This document shows, piece by piece, positions 33,113-45,759 of a DNA stretch of 60,000 nucleotides. Location of the stretch: NCBI RefSeq assembly GCF_026151205.1, contig NC_087075.1, positions 6,840,858-6,900,857 on the forward strand, in the 5' to 3' direction. The position numbers were made by a program, and so were the translations under genes. The stretch comes from Bolinopsis microptera (taxonomy: Eukaryota; Ctenophora; Tentaculata; Lobata; Bolinopsidae). Each line of letters opens with the position of its first letter. Within the stretch, counting starts at the first letter, position 1. Below the pieces are notes generated by a model. The model saw only the letters and a program-made list of their open reading frames with translations. It was not told the DNA's origin and made no database searches.

Positions 33113-35701
33113 GTTTAGTATTGTTATGCAAATATAATAAGTAGTCTTGTGACCTAAATTCTAAACAAATAATAATAAAGAAACGGAAACAGCTGCATTC
33201 CCCTGATTACAAGGTCTAAACTAAAACAAAAGTATGGTATTTCTCAGGGCAAAACAAATACCAAAATAGTTTTTAACTGATAATTCTCCTAAGGTTGTAC
33301 ATCGTACATGTATCGGTTGTTCAACGTTGCTTTTCTTTGATTCTTGAAATGGCTCTATAAGTTTACATGTATAAATAACTCACGAGTGCCGATTTGTGTA
33401 CCGAAATTCGAATATTTTACACTAACTACTGTCATATTAGGAAGTTAGGAGCTCAAATTTGATGACCAAATTATCGACCGATAACCGACAATTTTAAACC
33501 GGTTACGAACCGGTTACCGTCTACTGACTAACTGGTTCTAGAGCGATCGTTTGTCGTTCACTTAAATAAATGGTCCAAATTTTTTGATGACCATAAAAAT
33601 ATCCAGAAATCACGTTTAAGTAAGCATTAACCTCTGCACATGCTGATCATCTCTCCAATAAATGAACTGACTAAAGGCGTCGTTATACCCCGTTTGTCAT
33701 GCGGAAAAAGTGCCGACGGTCGTATTTTATTCCATATTTTAAAGATTGCTATACCATGACAGTCATGGTCGGACCATGACTACAACTTCCCCCTTTTTTG
33801 CCTTCTTGCCTCCTTGCTAGTGCGTTGAACGGGTTCACAATGGGATATCCTGGAAACGAGGAACGTGGAATTTTCTCAGCTTGGATTAAATTTTGAAGTG
33901 GTTTCCCAGTTCCAAACTGTCAATGTACTTAAAATTTGTTAGTTTACTGTGTTCTTTCAATTCCCTTTCAAACAGCAGCAACAGAAATCCGATGAAAAAT
34001 TGCCATCAAGTCTCAAATTCTTTTCCCCATTCTTTCAGCATTAGTTATGTTAACGCCTTTAAGTTAATCAGGCCCATCCCGTCTCGAACAAAAAATTAGA
34101 GTATTGTTTTATATTCAAATTTAAAGATTATTGTTTGATATTTAAAGATTATTGACACGAAAAGAATTGTTGACTCAAAAATTATCGCAATAATTCCTTA
34201 GTCATGAGTGATAGGAATTAGATTTATTTTGCCTTACATTTTGATTTTATTGAATTATACAGTAAATTTGACATGGTTGAACCTTCCTGTTTCTAACTAA
34301 CAGCATAGCAGTGTTGATTATTTTTATCAACTATGTTATGTTTGTAGGAGTACCCTTGTCCGATTCTATTAGCCACTGATCTTAACGATATCTCATGATA
34401 CTTGTTATACTAGTTTTAATTGAGGTGTTGTCTGTTGAAACCATATATTGTTTGACATGTTATCTTAGATTAAATGTTCTACTTCTGAAGGTAAGGCAGG
34501 CTGGTCAGGTAGAACACTGAAATAATAGCATAATTATGACGGATATATTCCGTAGTTTCTCTTAAAAAGTATTCACAATTCGCTCATGGTACTATATTCT
34601 GATGTATCATTATAACCCTTATAAGTGTTAAGTTGTGGAGCGTCATTGCCAATCGGTGACAACTATATTTCACGTAATATGTTGTAGCATGTACCCAGTT
34701 GTGATTCTCCTAATCCAGGATGTTCTTGTCTGTCCAGGTGCTATTTGGCAAACTAAATGTCTTTAAAATTGACAAGCCCCCTGTTGCATTTATTACGCGG
34801 AGATGTAAATCAAAATTCAATTTGTCGTTTATCAACTGTAAGTTTGGCAAATGAATATATTTTAAACATTTTAAACAAAAAAGAAAAGAAGTTAGGGTAT
34901 CGGTCAAGTCATATAAATGATTTGTTCATAATAAGGAATCCTGGGAAAGCAGAGTTGCACGGTATTTCGGGAAATAACAAGGATTCGCATTATTCAAAAT
35001 CGATAAGAGTTTAACACGAAGTGACATTCCAATAATACTTATTCCCGTTACTTTATCGTTCATTCTTGTTTACAATAGAAATGTTAGTTCTGGAATTCCT
35101 TCTGGAATTCCTTTTAAAATTTGCCCGTCATGAGCAAACTCTGTGTCAGGAGAAGAGTTGTTCACGATCATGTTTATTTTGCCAATAATAAATCTAGAGG
35201 CTACACGTCTGGTTGAAAATAACAAAATTACAGTGCGGCTTATTTTATTTTCACGGATGCTATCTTCATAATTTCCGTAGAAATCGTTTACATTTTCACA
35301 TAATTTTACATTTTCGCATAATTTTCTGTTATTCGTCCCGAAATGGGGTGATCAGAATTCTGATCCGAACATATCTCTGACATAGTCTTGGGGATATGCT
35401 ATGAGTTGGTTTTTAGGCACATACATATCCTCTGAATCATGCATATAGGATACACCCCGGATGTTTCAATTTTACTTTATAATTATAGTTCACCATTTGT
35501 AAGCTGAAGTCTGGTTTATTCTAATTACTAAATTATTGATGAATATATTTAAAATCTGCCCCCGTGGATGACGCGATAGCACTTAACGGACATTTCATTC
35601 GTCTTATTTAGCCTAAACTTTGGGCAAATTAGTCCAATTACCAGAAAATCATTAACAATCATTAAAAGGATTAGTTAATTGGAGCCCTCGATCGTCTACT
35701 C
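33113..35701. other. Noncoding DNA
   Basis: AT-rich; no supported exon, repeat or transposon end. Confidence 0.4.
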
Positions 35702-36031
35702 TTGATCAAACAACCGACGCTCAGACCACTTTCTTCAGATTTCCAGGTAGAACGTCTCTCTGATACGAGGGAATTTTCAGTTAGCACGCGTCCCACCAGC
35801 AGCCAGCTCCAAGATATTTTCATGATTTTAGTTCAAGAATCAAGCCGCGTCTGCGGTGTGTTCATTTTAAACACGTTTCCGTTTCCTACGGTCAGCGGCA
35901 ACGTCTCTTTTACGCGACAAATTGCTAGGAGCGAATTTTACGTAAAGCTAGAAATTCAAGTAAAAGTCAAACCGAAAAGATCGGTTCCCACCTTTATAAG
36001 ACAAAGTCAGCTGACTCTCGAAACCATATAA
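35702..36031 (+). CDS. Candidate ORF/exon of about 100 codons, unrecognised
   Basis: An unusually long non-repetitive open frame for this AT-rich DNA, with higher GC. It reads RPLSSDFQVERLSDTREFS, FMILVQESSRVCGVFILN and VKLEIQVKVKPKRSVP before a stop at 36029-36031. No ATG opens it convincingly, so it would have to be an internal or terminal exon. No domain is recognised. Confidence 0.3.
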   Translation: MIKQPTLRPLSSDFQVERLSDTREFSVSTRPTSSQLQDIFMILVQESSRVCGVFILNTFPFPTVSGNVSFTRQIARSEFYVKLEIQVKVKPKRSVPTFIRQSQLTLETI

Positions 36032-36455
36032 ACCAATATTTGTTGATTGCCTTATTGTCGGGTGTTTTCTCTTGCACAATGCAAAGTAGATATGAAGATG
36101 ATAGTGACAGTGTACATATGTCTGTAGTCTTTTATATCCCTCGAAGAAACGAATTCATTGCTAAAATTGTATTACATACTCTTCATTCATTATACCTATT
36201 TTTGTTCATAGTTATTAGTTGAAGTATCAATAGTCCATATTAATATTGAGCGGTGTACCATTCTGTTCGTAATTCTCAGCAACCTGCATCATGGTTTATC
36301 AGGGGAGGTTTTTTCTGCGACAGCTACTGTCCGCCCAGTTTGGTTCCACACAAAAAAAACGAGCTTCATATTTAATTTTAGTTGTATGGTTTGTTATTAG
36401 TTATTACGTTCGTCAGATATTTTAAACCCCATTATAACACGTAACGAGTCTGAAT

Positions 36456-36854
36456 CAGTGATGCACGCCGCCGCCGGACGCCGCCGCGCCGGCACATTTT
36501 CACACGCCGCCACGCCGATACCTCTCAAGTCGGCGTGGCGTGAAAGGAAATAGAAAGAGTATGGAGCCAGTCAGGGTTGATTTTGAACTCTAGGAGATCC
36601 AAATTGTCCAACGACAATGTTAAGAATTTGATTTTTCTTAAATATAATTGTAAAAACCACCAAATATAATTGTAAAAACCACACTTATTACATCATTATT
36701 TCATGCACGCACGTACGCCACAATTTTTGTGGGCCTGGAAATTCAAACCTAAATTTTAACAAAATTATGTTCCACGCCACCGAACGCCGCCACGCCGGGC
36801 CATTTTGGGCACGCCGCCGCCGGTTGGCGAAAAATGAACCGGCGTGCATCACTG
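36456..36854. mobile_element. 399-bp hAT-type MITE with exact 8-bp TSD
   Basis: Ends CAGTGATGCACGCCG and CGGCGTGCATCACTG; flanks GTCTGAAT at 36448-36455 and 36855-36862 are an exact 8-bp duplication. The CAGTGATG end is a typical hAT terminus. Subterminal CGCCGCCACGCCG repeats on both sides are far more GC-rich than the genome around them. Noncoding. Confidence 0.93.
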
Positions 36855-36894
36855 GTCTGAATATAGTGGATAAACATTTTATTGATATTCATAA

Positions 36895-37012
36895 AGTGGA
36901 TTCATCTGCCGCATCATTCTGAAAAGAACAGGAAGTGGATTCATCTGCCGCATCATTCTGAAAAGAACAGGAAGTGGATTCATCTGCCGCATCATTCTGA
37001 AAAGAACAGGAT
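36895..37012. repeat. 39-bp tandem repeat, three copies
   Basis: Units start at 36895, 36934 and 36973, reading AGTGGATTCATCTGCCGCAT and CATTCTGAAAAGAACAGG; nearly identical. Confidence 0.95.
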
Positions 37013-37455
37013 GAGGAAGTGAGGGACGTCCTTTCGATCACAAAGCTGCTCATTTTGATATATAACCGCCACTAAAATACGTGCGCGGGAAGACAGACAT
37101 AATATGATATCTAAAGAGACCTGTAACTCAGCTCCAATCATCAACGCTAATCAGCATTATTACATCTCCGAATTAACGAATAAGTCAAGGATACTGCAGT
37201 GTAGTCAGCCCTTATACTCAATGGTGATGCAACACTACACACCATATCGTATCTGGACTAGACGTAGTGTCTTTAGTCACTCCGGAGTCCGCGTGCCATG
37301 CTTGTAGGAAGATCCAGCTAACTCCACAACGGAACACCCACTCTAGTTAAATCTAGATATTTTGTAATGTTGTGTCTTCTGCAAAGCGGCTGATAATTTA
37401 AGCTGGTGGTGACAGTGGAACTACTACTGTGAGTGGGGCGATGCACGTGCGAGCA

Positions 37456-40358
37456 GTTAACTACCATGGTCCGTCAGAGGTGAGTCCGCTCCTTTTCCAG
37501 TGTTAACTACCATGGTCCGTCAGAGGTGAGTCCGCTCCTTTTTCAGTGTTAACTACCATGGTCCGTCAGAGGTGAGTCCGCTCCTTTTCCAGTGTTAACT
37601 ACCATGATCCGTCAGAGGTGAGTCCGCTCCTTTTCCAGTGTTAACTACCATGGTCCGTCAGAGGTGAGTCCACTCCTTTTCCAGTGTTAACTACCATGGT
37701 CCGTCAGAGGTGAGTCCGCTCCTTTTTCAGTGTTAACTACCATGGTCCGTCTGAGGTGAGTCCACTCCTTTTCCAGTGTTAACTACCATGGTCCGTCAGA
37801 GGTGAGTCCGCTCCTTTTCCAGTGTTAACTACCATGGTCCGTCAGAGGTGAGTCCGCTCCTTTTCCAGTGTTAACTACCATGGTCCCGTCAGAGGTGAGT
37901 CCGCTCCTTTTTCAGTGTTAACTACCATGGTCCGTCAGAGGTGAGTCCGCTCCTTTTCCAGTGTTAACTACCATGGTCCCGTCAGAGGTGAGTCCGCTCC
38001 TTTTTCAGTGTTAACTACCATGGTCCGTCAGAGGTGAGTCCGCTCCTTTTCCAGTGTTAACTACCATGGTCCGTCAGAGGTGAGTCCGCTCCTTTTTCAG
38101 TGTTAACTACCATGATCCGTCAGAGGTGAGTCCACTCCTTTTCCAGTGTTAACTACCATGGTCCGTCAGAGGTGAGTCCGCTCCTTTTTCAGTGTTAACT
38201 ACCATGGTCCGTCAGAGGTGAGTCCGCTCCTTTTCCAGTGTTAACTACCATGGTCCGTCAGAGGTGAGTCCGCTCCTTTTTCAGTGTTAACTACCATGGT
38301 CCGTCAGAGGTGAGTCCGCTCCTTTTCCAGTGTTAACTACCATGGTCCGTCAGAGGTGAGTCCGCTCCTTTTTCAGTGTAAACTACCATGGTCCGTCAGA
38401 GGTGAGTCCGCTCCTTTTCCAGTGTTAACTACCATGGTCCGTCAGAGGTGAGTCCGCTCCTTTTCAGTGTTAACTACCATGGTCCGTCAGAGGTGAGTCC
38501 GCTCCTTTTCCAGTGTTAACTACCATGGTCTGTCAGAGGTGAGTCCGCTCCTTTTTCAGTGTTAACTACCATGGTCCCTCAGAGGTGAGTCCGCTCCTTT
38601 TCCAGTGTTAACTACCATGGTCCGTCAGAGGTGAGTCCGCTCCTTTTCCAGTGTTAACTACCATGGTCCGTCAGAGGTGAGTCCGCTCCTTTTCCAGTGT
38701 TAACTACCATGGTCCGTCAGAGGTGAGTCCGCTCCTTTTTCAGTGTTAACTACCATGGTCCGTCAGAGGTGAGTCCGCTCCTTTTCCAGTGTTAACTACC
38801 ATGGTCCGTCAGAGGTGAGTCCGCTCCTTTTCTAGTGTTAACTACCATGGTCCGTCAGAGGTGAGTCCGCTCCTTTTCCAGTGTTAACTACCATGGTCCG
38901 TCAGAGGTGAGTCCGCTCCTTTTCCAGTGTTAACTACCATGGTCCGTCAGAGGTGAGTCCGCTACTTTTCCAGTGTTAACTACCATGATCCGTCAGAGGT
39001 GAGTCCGCTCCTTTTCCAGTGTTAACTACCATGGTCCGTCAGAGGTGAGTCCGCTCCTTTTCCAGTGTTAACTACCATGGTCCGTCAGAGGTGAGTCCGC
39101 TCCTTTTCCAGTGTTAACTACCATGGTCCGTCAGAGGTGAGTCCGCTCCTTTTTCCAGTGTTAACTACCATGGTCCGTCAGAGGTGAGTCCGCTCCTTTT
39201 CTAGTGTTAACTACCATGGTCCGTCAGAGGTGAGTCCGCTCCTTTTCCAGTGTTAACTACCATGGTCCGTCAGAGGTGAGTCCGCTCCTTTTCCAGTGTT
39301 AACTACCATGGTCCGTCAGAGGTGAGTCCGCTCCTTTTTCCAGTGTTAACTACCATGGTCCGTCAGAGGTGAGTCCGCTCCTTTTTCAGTGTTAACTACC
39401 ATGGTCCGTCAGAGGTGAGTCCGCTCCTTTTCCAGTGTTAACTACCATGGTCCGTCAGAGGTGAGTCCACTCCTTTTCCAGTGTTAACTACCATGGTCCG
39501 TCAGAGGTGAGTCCGCTCCTTTTCCAGTGTTAACTACCATGGTCCGTCAGAGGTGAGTCCGCTACTTTTCCAGTGTTAACTACCATGATCCGTCAGAGGT
39601 GAGTCCGCTCCTTTTCCAGTGTTAACTACCATGGTCCGTCAGAGGTGAGTCCGCTCCTTTTCCAGTGTTAACTACCATGGTCCGTCAGAGGTGAGTCCGC
39701 TCCTTTTTCAGTGTTAACTACCATGGTCCGTCAGAGGTGAGTCCGCTCCTTTTCCAGTGTTAACTACCATGGTCCGTCAGAGGTGAGTCCGCTCCTTTTT
39801 CAGTGTTAACTACCATGGTCCGTCAGAGGTGAGTCCGCTCCTTTTCCAGTGTTAACTACCATGGTCCGTCAGAGGTGAGTCCGCTCCTTTTCCAGTGTTA
39901 ACTACCATGGTCCGTCAGAGGTGAGTCCGCTCCTTTTTCAGTGTTAACTACCATGGTCCGTCAGAGGTGAGTCCGCTCCTTTTCCAGTGTTAACTACCAT
40001 GGTCCGTCAGAGGTGAGTCCGCTCCTTTTCCAGTGTTAACTACCATGGTCCGTCAGAGATGAGTCCGCTCCTTTTCCAGTGTTAACTACCATGGTCCGTC
40101 AGAGGTGAGTCCGCTCCTTTTTCAGTGTTAACTACCATGGTCCGTCAGAGGTGAGTCCACTCCTTTTCCAGTGTTAACTACCATGGTCCGTCAGAGGTGA
40201 GTCCACTCCTTTTTCAGTGTTAACTACCATGGTCCGTCAGAGGTGAGTCCGCTCCTTTTCCAGTATTAACTACCATGGTCCGTCAGAGGTGAGTCCGCTC
40301 CTTTTCCAGTGTTAACTACCATGGTCCGTCAGAGGTGAGTCCGCTCCTTTTTCAGTGT
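37456..40358. repeat. 46-bp minisatellite, about 63 copies, with splice-site-like motifs
   Basis: The unit runs GTTAACTACCATGGTCCGTC, AGAGGTGAGTCCGCTCCTTT, TCCAGT. Each copy contains AGAG|GTGAGT (donor consensus) followed 14-15 bases later by CTCCTTTTCCAG (acceptor-like). Variants: CCG/CCA, TTTTCCAG/TTTTTCAG, ATGGTCC/ATGATCC. A 600-bp block is itself duplicated inside the array. Confidence 0.97.
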
Positions 40359-40504
40359 ACAACTGGATCAGGACAGTTCATGTCTCGTAGTATATTCATT
40401 TACTGCAGCATTTTATGGCGTACAATTCTATCATACGTGGAACGATTTGGTACCAAACTGATACAACGGATTAGGTTATCAGTATCACCAGAGCTGTACC
40501 GGGC

Positions 40505-41255
40505 CTTTACATAATATGATTGATTGCTGGGGTCTCCACAAAAAATCAAAATACAACATGTATTGTTGACGTTTCGGCTACATGTTACTCTTTACATAGC
40601 TGCAACACACAATGGTTAAAATATCTATACAGTTAAAATATAACTACTACTAGCAATAACACGAAAACCCTCTACAAATTATAAAATAAACAAACGTAGG
40701 GCTAACGAAATAGGTTAAAAGAGTCTACATCGTAGCAAAGTTGGAACGCGTATAATGAACCGTAAAAGTGTAAATTACAAAAGTTTGCCATATTTACTAT
40801 AAATAATATTTATTATAAATAATAATTCCTTACATCACTTTCCAGTTTCCAAGTATATTTAATATAATCTCCCTCACTCATAGACTCAGATAACTGTGTG
40901 TTATACTGTTAATGGCTAAATTTTCGCGGTTGATGGGTACTGAAAGGTATGTCAGGGCGTGGGATGTCTGTATCTTCCTCTGGGTAATGCTTTCCCATGG
41001 CTGTTGATTTCTTTCCATCCCTCACCTTTTTGTAGTGTTCCCAGTCTCTTATATTTCTTTCAAACCTGCCGGTTTTTTCCGATGAAGGTATTCTGGCATA
41101 CCTGGCATTTTAGTTGGTAGCAGATATTCTTGGTCATGCAGAATCTGTCGCACTGGTAGCTTTTGCTGTCACTTTGCTTATGATTACTACACTTTATCTG
41201 CTGCAGACTAGACCATGATCAACCCACTCAAGAGAGCGAAAAACGAAACCAACTG
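40505..41255 (-). mobile_element. Penelope-like retroelement 3' fragment with degenerate GIY-YIG endonuclease
   Basis: On the minus strand, 41171 to 40918 encodes a remnant reading CYQLKCQVCQNTFIGK and, after a frameshift, DWEHYKKVRDGKK, matching the C-x2-C-x4-[YF]-I-G and R/H-containing core of PLE-type GIY-YIG domains. Downstream is GTAGCCGAAACGTC (complement of 40566-40582). The other end has GAGTGGGTTGATC and TTTTTCGCTCT. These flanks recur at 49532-49785, as expected for the terminal repeats of one family. It is 5'-truncated and lacks reverse transcriptase. It is a dead copy. Confidence 0.6.
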
Positions 41256-44200
41256 AACATAATTATGTATGCTGTACATAATTATCATGTATGCTATTTT
41301 TCAGTCCATTAATCCGTAGTCCAAATAAAAATCACAAAAATTTGTCCTAGCCAGTCCAAATTGTTCTCTGTCACTTTAACGAAGGTGTGAGGGATTTATC
41401 ATTCTTAACATGTGAAAAATTCTCAACAAATAGACTAGCAACAAATTAAGCATTAAATTTGTTTTTGACCACGACTTGGAAATCTTGCAATCATTCCATC
41501 AAAACGAAAAGCCAGTTAAGCAATAAGCAGCAGACCTCACCTTATTTTACATGTCCCTCCCTGATAGTGAGGAAAATACTCCTCAAAATGCCTTTATAAT
41601 TATAACGCGGTCTCCCTGTACAACGCGTATTTTTATCGTTGAATTCGTCAAAAACTGCGTTATGGAGGGGGAATACTGTTCTTCTGAAAGGAAACCAAAA
41701 AATGTAATAAAAGGATAATAAAAGTTTTTTTAAACACATCATAATATACTTATTCCTGCATCAACGACACCTCATTAGTCATTAATACGAAATCACCTGT
41801 TAGTGATAACAAAACATTAGCGCACCTGATCTGCCGTATTATCCAAATCTTCAGAAGTAGACCGTTCTCTTCTCCGCTTCCGGATGAAGGACATGCAACA
41901 TCTTGTAAACCAACCATTTATCTTCCCTAACTTACAGTTTATGTTTCCAAATCATCGCTACCACATATGATTACATACTCATTATGTATAGGTCATGCTC
42001 GATGATAATATCCCAAGTTCGCTATTCGGAATATAGCGAGTGTAATTAATTACGGGGTGTAATTAACTGTCTCCAAGATATAGAGAACTGATCTCCGGAT
42101 CTCTTGTAGGTGAGGTTCTTGTAGGTGGCAACACCGTGACCTTTCCTCCCTACTCACCAGAATACATCTTCTGTTGGTGCATCATTCTGAAGGCTGAGAT
42201 CTTGTCAAAAATTGATTTTCGTTTAAGGCGAGGTATTATGATTTGCAACATATTTTGGCTTATTTTACAAAGATCTCATTTCTCTATTTTTCTTGTATCT
42301 GCATGATAATATACTGAAATTAGAAAGTATTAAGTGTTTAAAATTGAGTGATGTTTCTTACCTGATGACGTGTTTAAACACTTTTATAAAGATTAATATC
42401 AAAACCATTTTAAGTAGCTTCTGACTTGTTTTAGAAAGTCATGAGCGTGTAAATTAAATACATACGCTGGTTGGTTAAATTATAGCGAAGCAGAAAATCT
42501 CAGTTTATTGCGTCACACAACTTAAAGTTATAACAAAACCACTTAGATACATACCCTAATTTCTAATCTAAATTTCTAATTTCCACCCAATCTTTTACAT
42601 CAATTTAATCGCACTCGAACCTGTAAAAATGTGTCACTACCCTCTCTTATCACGACTTTTCATTATTGGTATGTGTGTTAATGTGTGTTAACTATACTAA
42701 GTTTCTAAATTTTATAGAACTCGTATAACAGTGTGTTAGTGATTAACGCTATACAATGGGTGTTACCACTTACCGGTGCGCGGTTCTGACGGTCCGTCAT
42801 GGTTTTTGTAGGTTTCAAAATTCATAGTCCGGTTGGCTTTTGTCATATACTTAACTATTTATTGAATTGAGAAATATACGTAAGAAACTTTTAATTGTGG
42901 CAAAATATGTGGTGATAGAAATTCTAATCCATGGCAACTTTTGTAATTGATTTTATCTGAACTTTGAAAAAGGTTATTGGCATTTGGTAACATTTTCTGT
43001 CCACTTACACTATAGTCCTTACGTATATATTGGTCAACTTGTTGCGTCAGATTGCATATTTATCCAAGCATTATTTGAGGTAAGCCCTGTTCGTGATAAT
43101 GAAACATGGCAGAATAGTAAAAAAATAGTCTATCAATTTGCTTGCACATACTTGCTTTGATGCTTTGATATATGTAACTCCTCGTTTTTTAGCGTTCCAA
43201 AAGACACTGGTACCTGCTAAAGCTACTCTTAAACTCCCAATCCCCCCTTTTCAATTAAGTGATTTAAAGGCCATGGCCATTGGATAACAACTTTTAAGAA
43301 GATTTCTGGACCCTTGGTTCTTTATGCGAACAAACCGATTGAACCACTGGCATTCCTAAGATACCATTACCTTTACTCTGCAGTTACAACTTGCACTCTG
43401 AACGGAAATATACTAGCATTTGTTGCAGCATATCATCCATTTTCATGGTTACTTTCAATCGATTTCTGCAGACTTTGTCGTAATTGATCTCATACAATCC
43501 TCGGATAGCAACTGGCGTATCGGATACAGTGCATAAACTGGGAGCTTTAATTGATCAATAGTCTGAAACATATCATTTCCATGATATTACTGTATCTTTT
43601 CAGCGATCAGCAACCATTTCTCTGTTCAAAATAATGCTCATCCAATTACCTATAATACGTTTTTTGTCTTTCAATATAAATTTATTTGGAGAATCTTCAT
43701 AGGTTATATACCTCTGCAGTAAGCTACACTATTTGTTGACCTTTTCTCTAAATTAGACTTTCCACAGACTTCTTCAGAATTAGAACTGGTCAAGGACACG
43801 CTAATGGACAAATTTCTAGCTAAGTGGTCAAGACCAGTTTCCGAGTTGTATTTCTCCCGAAAGAGGTACCTTTAGGTTTTCTTATTATCATAGTCACACT
43901 GCCTTTATTTCTTCATAACAAGGTGAAAATTCCTGATTGGGATCTAATGTGCAAACTTCTCTCCATTAAATTTTATTGTCGACATTTTTTGTCCGGATTC
44001 AATATATTTCTGTAGGTATCTTTCCGTATAACCACAGACAGGTTGTGTTATACAGCACTTCCTTGTCAGATAATATGTCTATTGTTTAGAATGTCTCCTT
44101 TTCTTTAAAAACTATGACCGAAAATTTGGGGAAAAGTGACTGCGATCTCACACCGATATCACTTTTCAGGTCTCTTGCGTTCGTTTTGCGTTAACGGATT

Positions 44201-44587
44201 CCTGCATTGTACGCTTTGCTTGCCATTGCCCGGCATTATGACCAATCTTTTACCAATTTTACGTAAATTATCACTTAGGATTTCTATTGTATTTTATGCT
44301 CCTATAGTGAAGCGCGCCTAATGCAACTTGCTTTACCAGTTTTCTAGAGGTCTTTTGTTCTGAAAATAAGTCAGTATCCCATATTAGGATGCCTGCTAAC
44401 CTTCTCGCACGTGCAATATACTTCAAACAATACCATAAACCTTACTATTAAAGTTTAAACATGTCAACTTAGTAGTACTTAAGTGACGTGAATGGTGGTA
44501 TTTCAAGTATGGTAATACTGAGAGACACTCCGAACACATCTGAAAATTCGTTTAATTTCACTGTTTCCCGACAAAGGGAAAAACACA
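41256..44587. other. Noncoding DNA
   Basis: AT-rich. An ATAACGCGGTCTCCCTG..AACGCG fragment at 41600-41640 resembles the ends of the 10226 element. No supported exon. Confidence 0.35.
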
Positions 44588-45009
44588 ATGTGTCAACAAG
44601 GGAAATATGTCAAAACCTATACAGACCATGTACCCGCGAGTAAAGCTGACAAAAGAGCAAACCTCAGTTTAAAGATTGATTCCAACTCCCCCGTACCATG
44701 CGCCCATCTCCCACAAGCTTACGTTTTTCAATACAAAGTGAAAACTTGGCGACAGATTTTGGAGGGAATATCGCGGATCACCAGTCGAGAAACTTTGATC
44801 CGACAATGGTGTCGGGCATAACAACATATTACCGGATTTACTTGTGCACGTGTGGCCTTTGGAGAATATTTAAAGAAATATTCCAAGTATTGAGAGTCTG
44901 GTTTGTACCCCGTGAAGATTATTGTTTCCCTTATCACACCAGGCGTGACATCAAGTACTTCGCCACTACCAGTAGGATTCGTAGTGTAAAACTTCGCCAC
45001 TACCAGTAG
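44588..45009 (+). CDS. Two overlapping open frames, possible exon or decayed gene
   Basis: One frame from ATG 44588 reads MCQQGKYVKTYTDHVPASK and stops at 44821. A second, from ATG 44698, stays open to 45009 and reads CTCGLWRIFKEIFQVLRVWF. A minus-strand frame is open over much of the same DNA. GC content is raised. A single frameshift would merge the two plus frames, which could indicate a decayed gene or transposon remnant. No homology is recognised. Confidence 0.2.
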
Positions 45010-45025
45010 GATTCGTAGTGTAAAA
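44958..45025. repeat. 34-bp direct repeat, two copies
   Basis: CTTCGCCACTACCAGTAGGA and TTCGTAGTGTAAAA occur twice back to back, inside the candidate frame at 44698-45009. Confidence 0.9.
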
Positions 45026-45703
45026 CTTTGCCGTTTGTGTAGGAGTGTCAGACTTATAGTTTTCCATTTCTTCCTGTTCCAATCTTTATGGGACGTTCCC
45101 TTATCTGTCGAATATTCGGTGTTTATGACGCACTTCAAGGTCGGAACTAAGTCCGGTCTGCGCCAGATACCTCCCTCCATACATCCTTGTCCCGTATCAG
45201 GGTTCGCAGTTCCTCTTTAGAGTTTGTCTCAACTTCCTTCAGTAACATAGAAAAATAGTAGTAGTAGTAGTTTGACGTGTAATCATGTAATATATGATGT
45301 AAACGCTGTTTTACAGGCGATACTTCCGCGGATACAAGCTGTTAAGTGTTACGTAACATTTCCGTAAGGACAATCCGTAGTTTAGTTTAATTATTATTAC
45401 TTTCCATCACATACTAGAATTGTAGGTTATAGATTATAGACATAGTATGGTTAACATCGAACCGCTTTACTTCCCGTTGGATGACTTCTTGATTAATTCC
45501 TTACCTCACGATTTTGGATTGTTTACAACAAAAATGTTGTTTTTGATTTGTATTATTTTGAGCTATTCTTAAAAATTAGGTAAATTAAACGGAATGAATC
45601 AGAATTTTTTTGATGGAGTTATTGTCACTGATTGGGGAGCCTTGTCACTAACGTAAACTGCTATGATGACCATACAACCACAAGTAGCTACACTGCAGTG
45701 TAA

Positions 45704-45759
45704 TGCCACAAAGTTTTATTTCCTATCGTCATGACAATAGGAAATAAAACTTTATGGCA
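45704..45759. repeat. 56-bp palindrome
   Basis: 28-base arms (TGCCACAAAGTTTTATTTCC.. / ..GGAAATAAAACTTTATGGCA) with two mismatches and no loop. Confidence 0.9.

Noticed and set aside
37456-40358. CRISPR-like array
   Set aside because: Units are contiguous with no unique spacers, and the setting is eukaryotic; it is a minisatellite.
41590-41670. Separate Tc1/pogo-like transposon
   Set aside because: Only a short ATAACGCGG..AACGCG fragment with no matching second end, so not called as an element.
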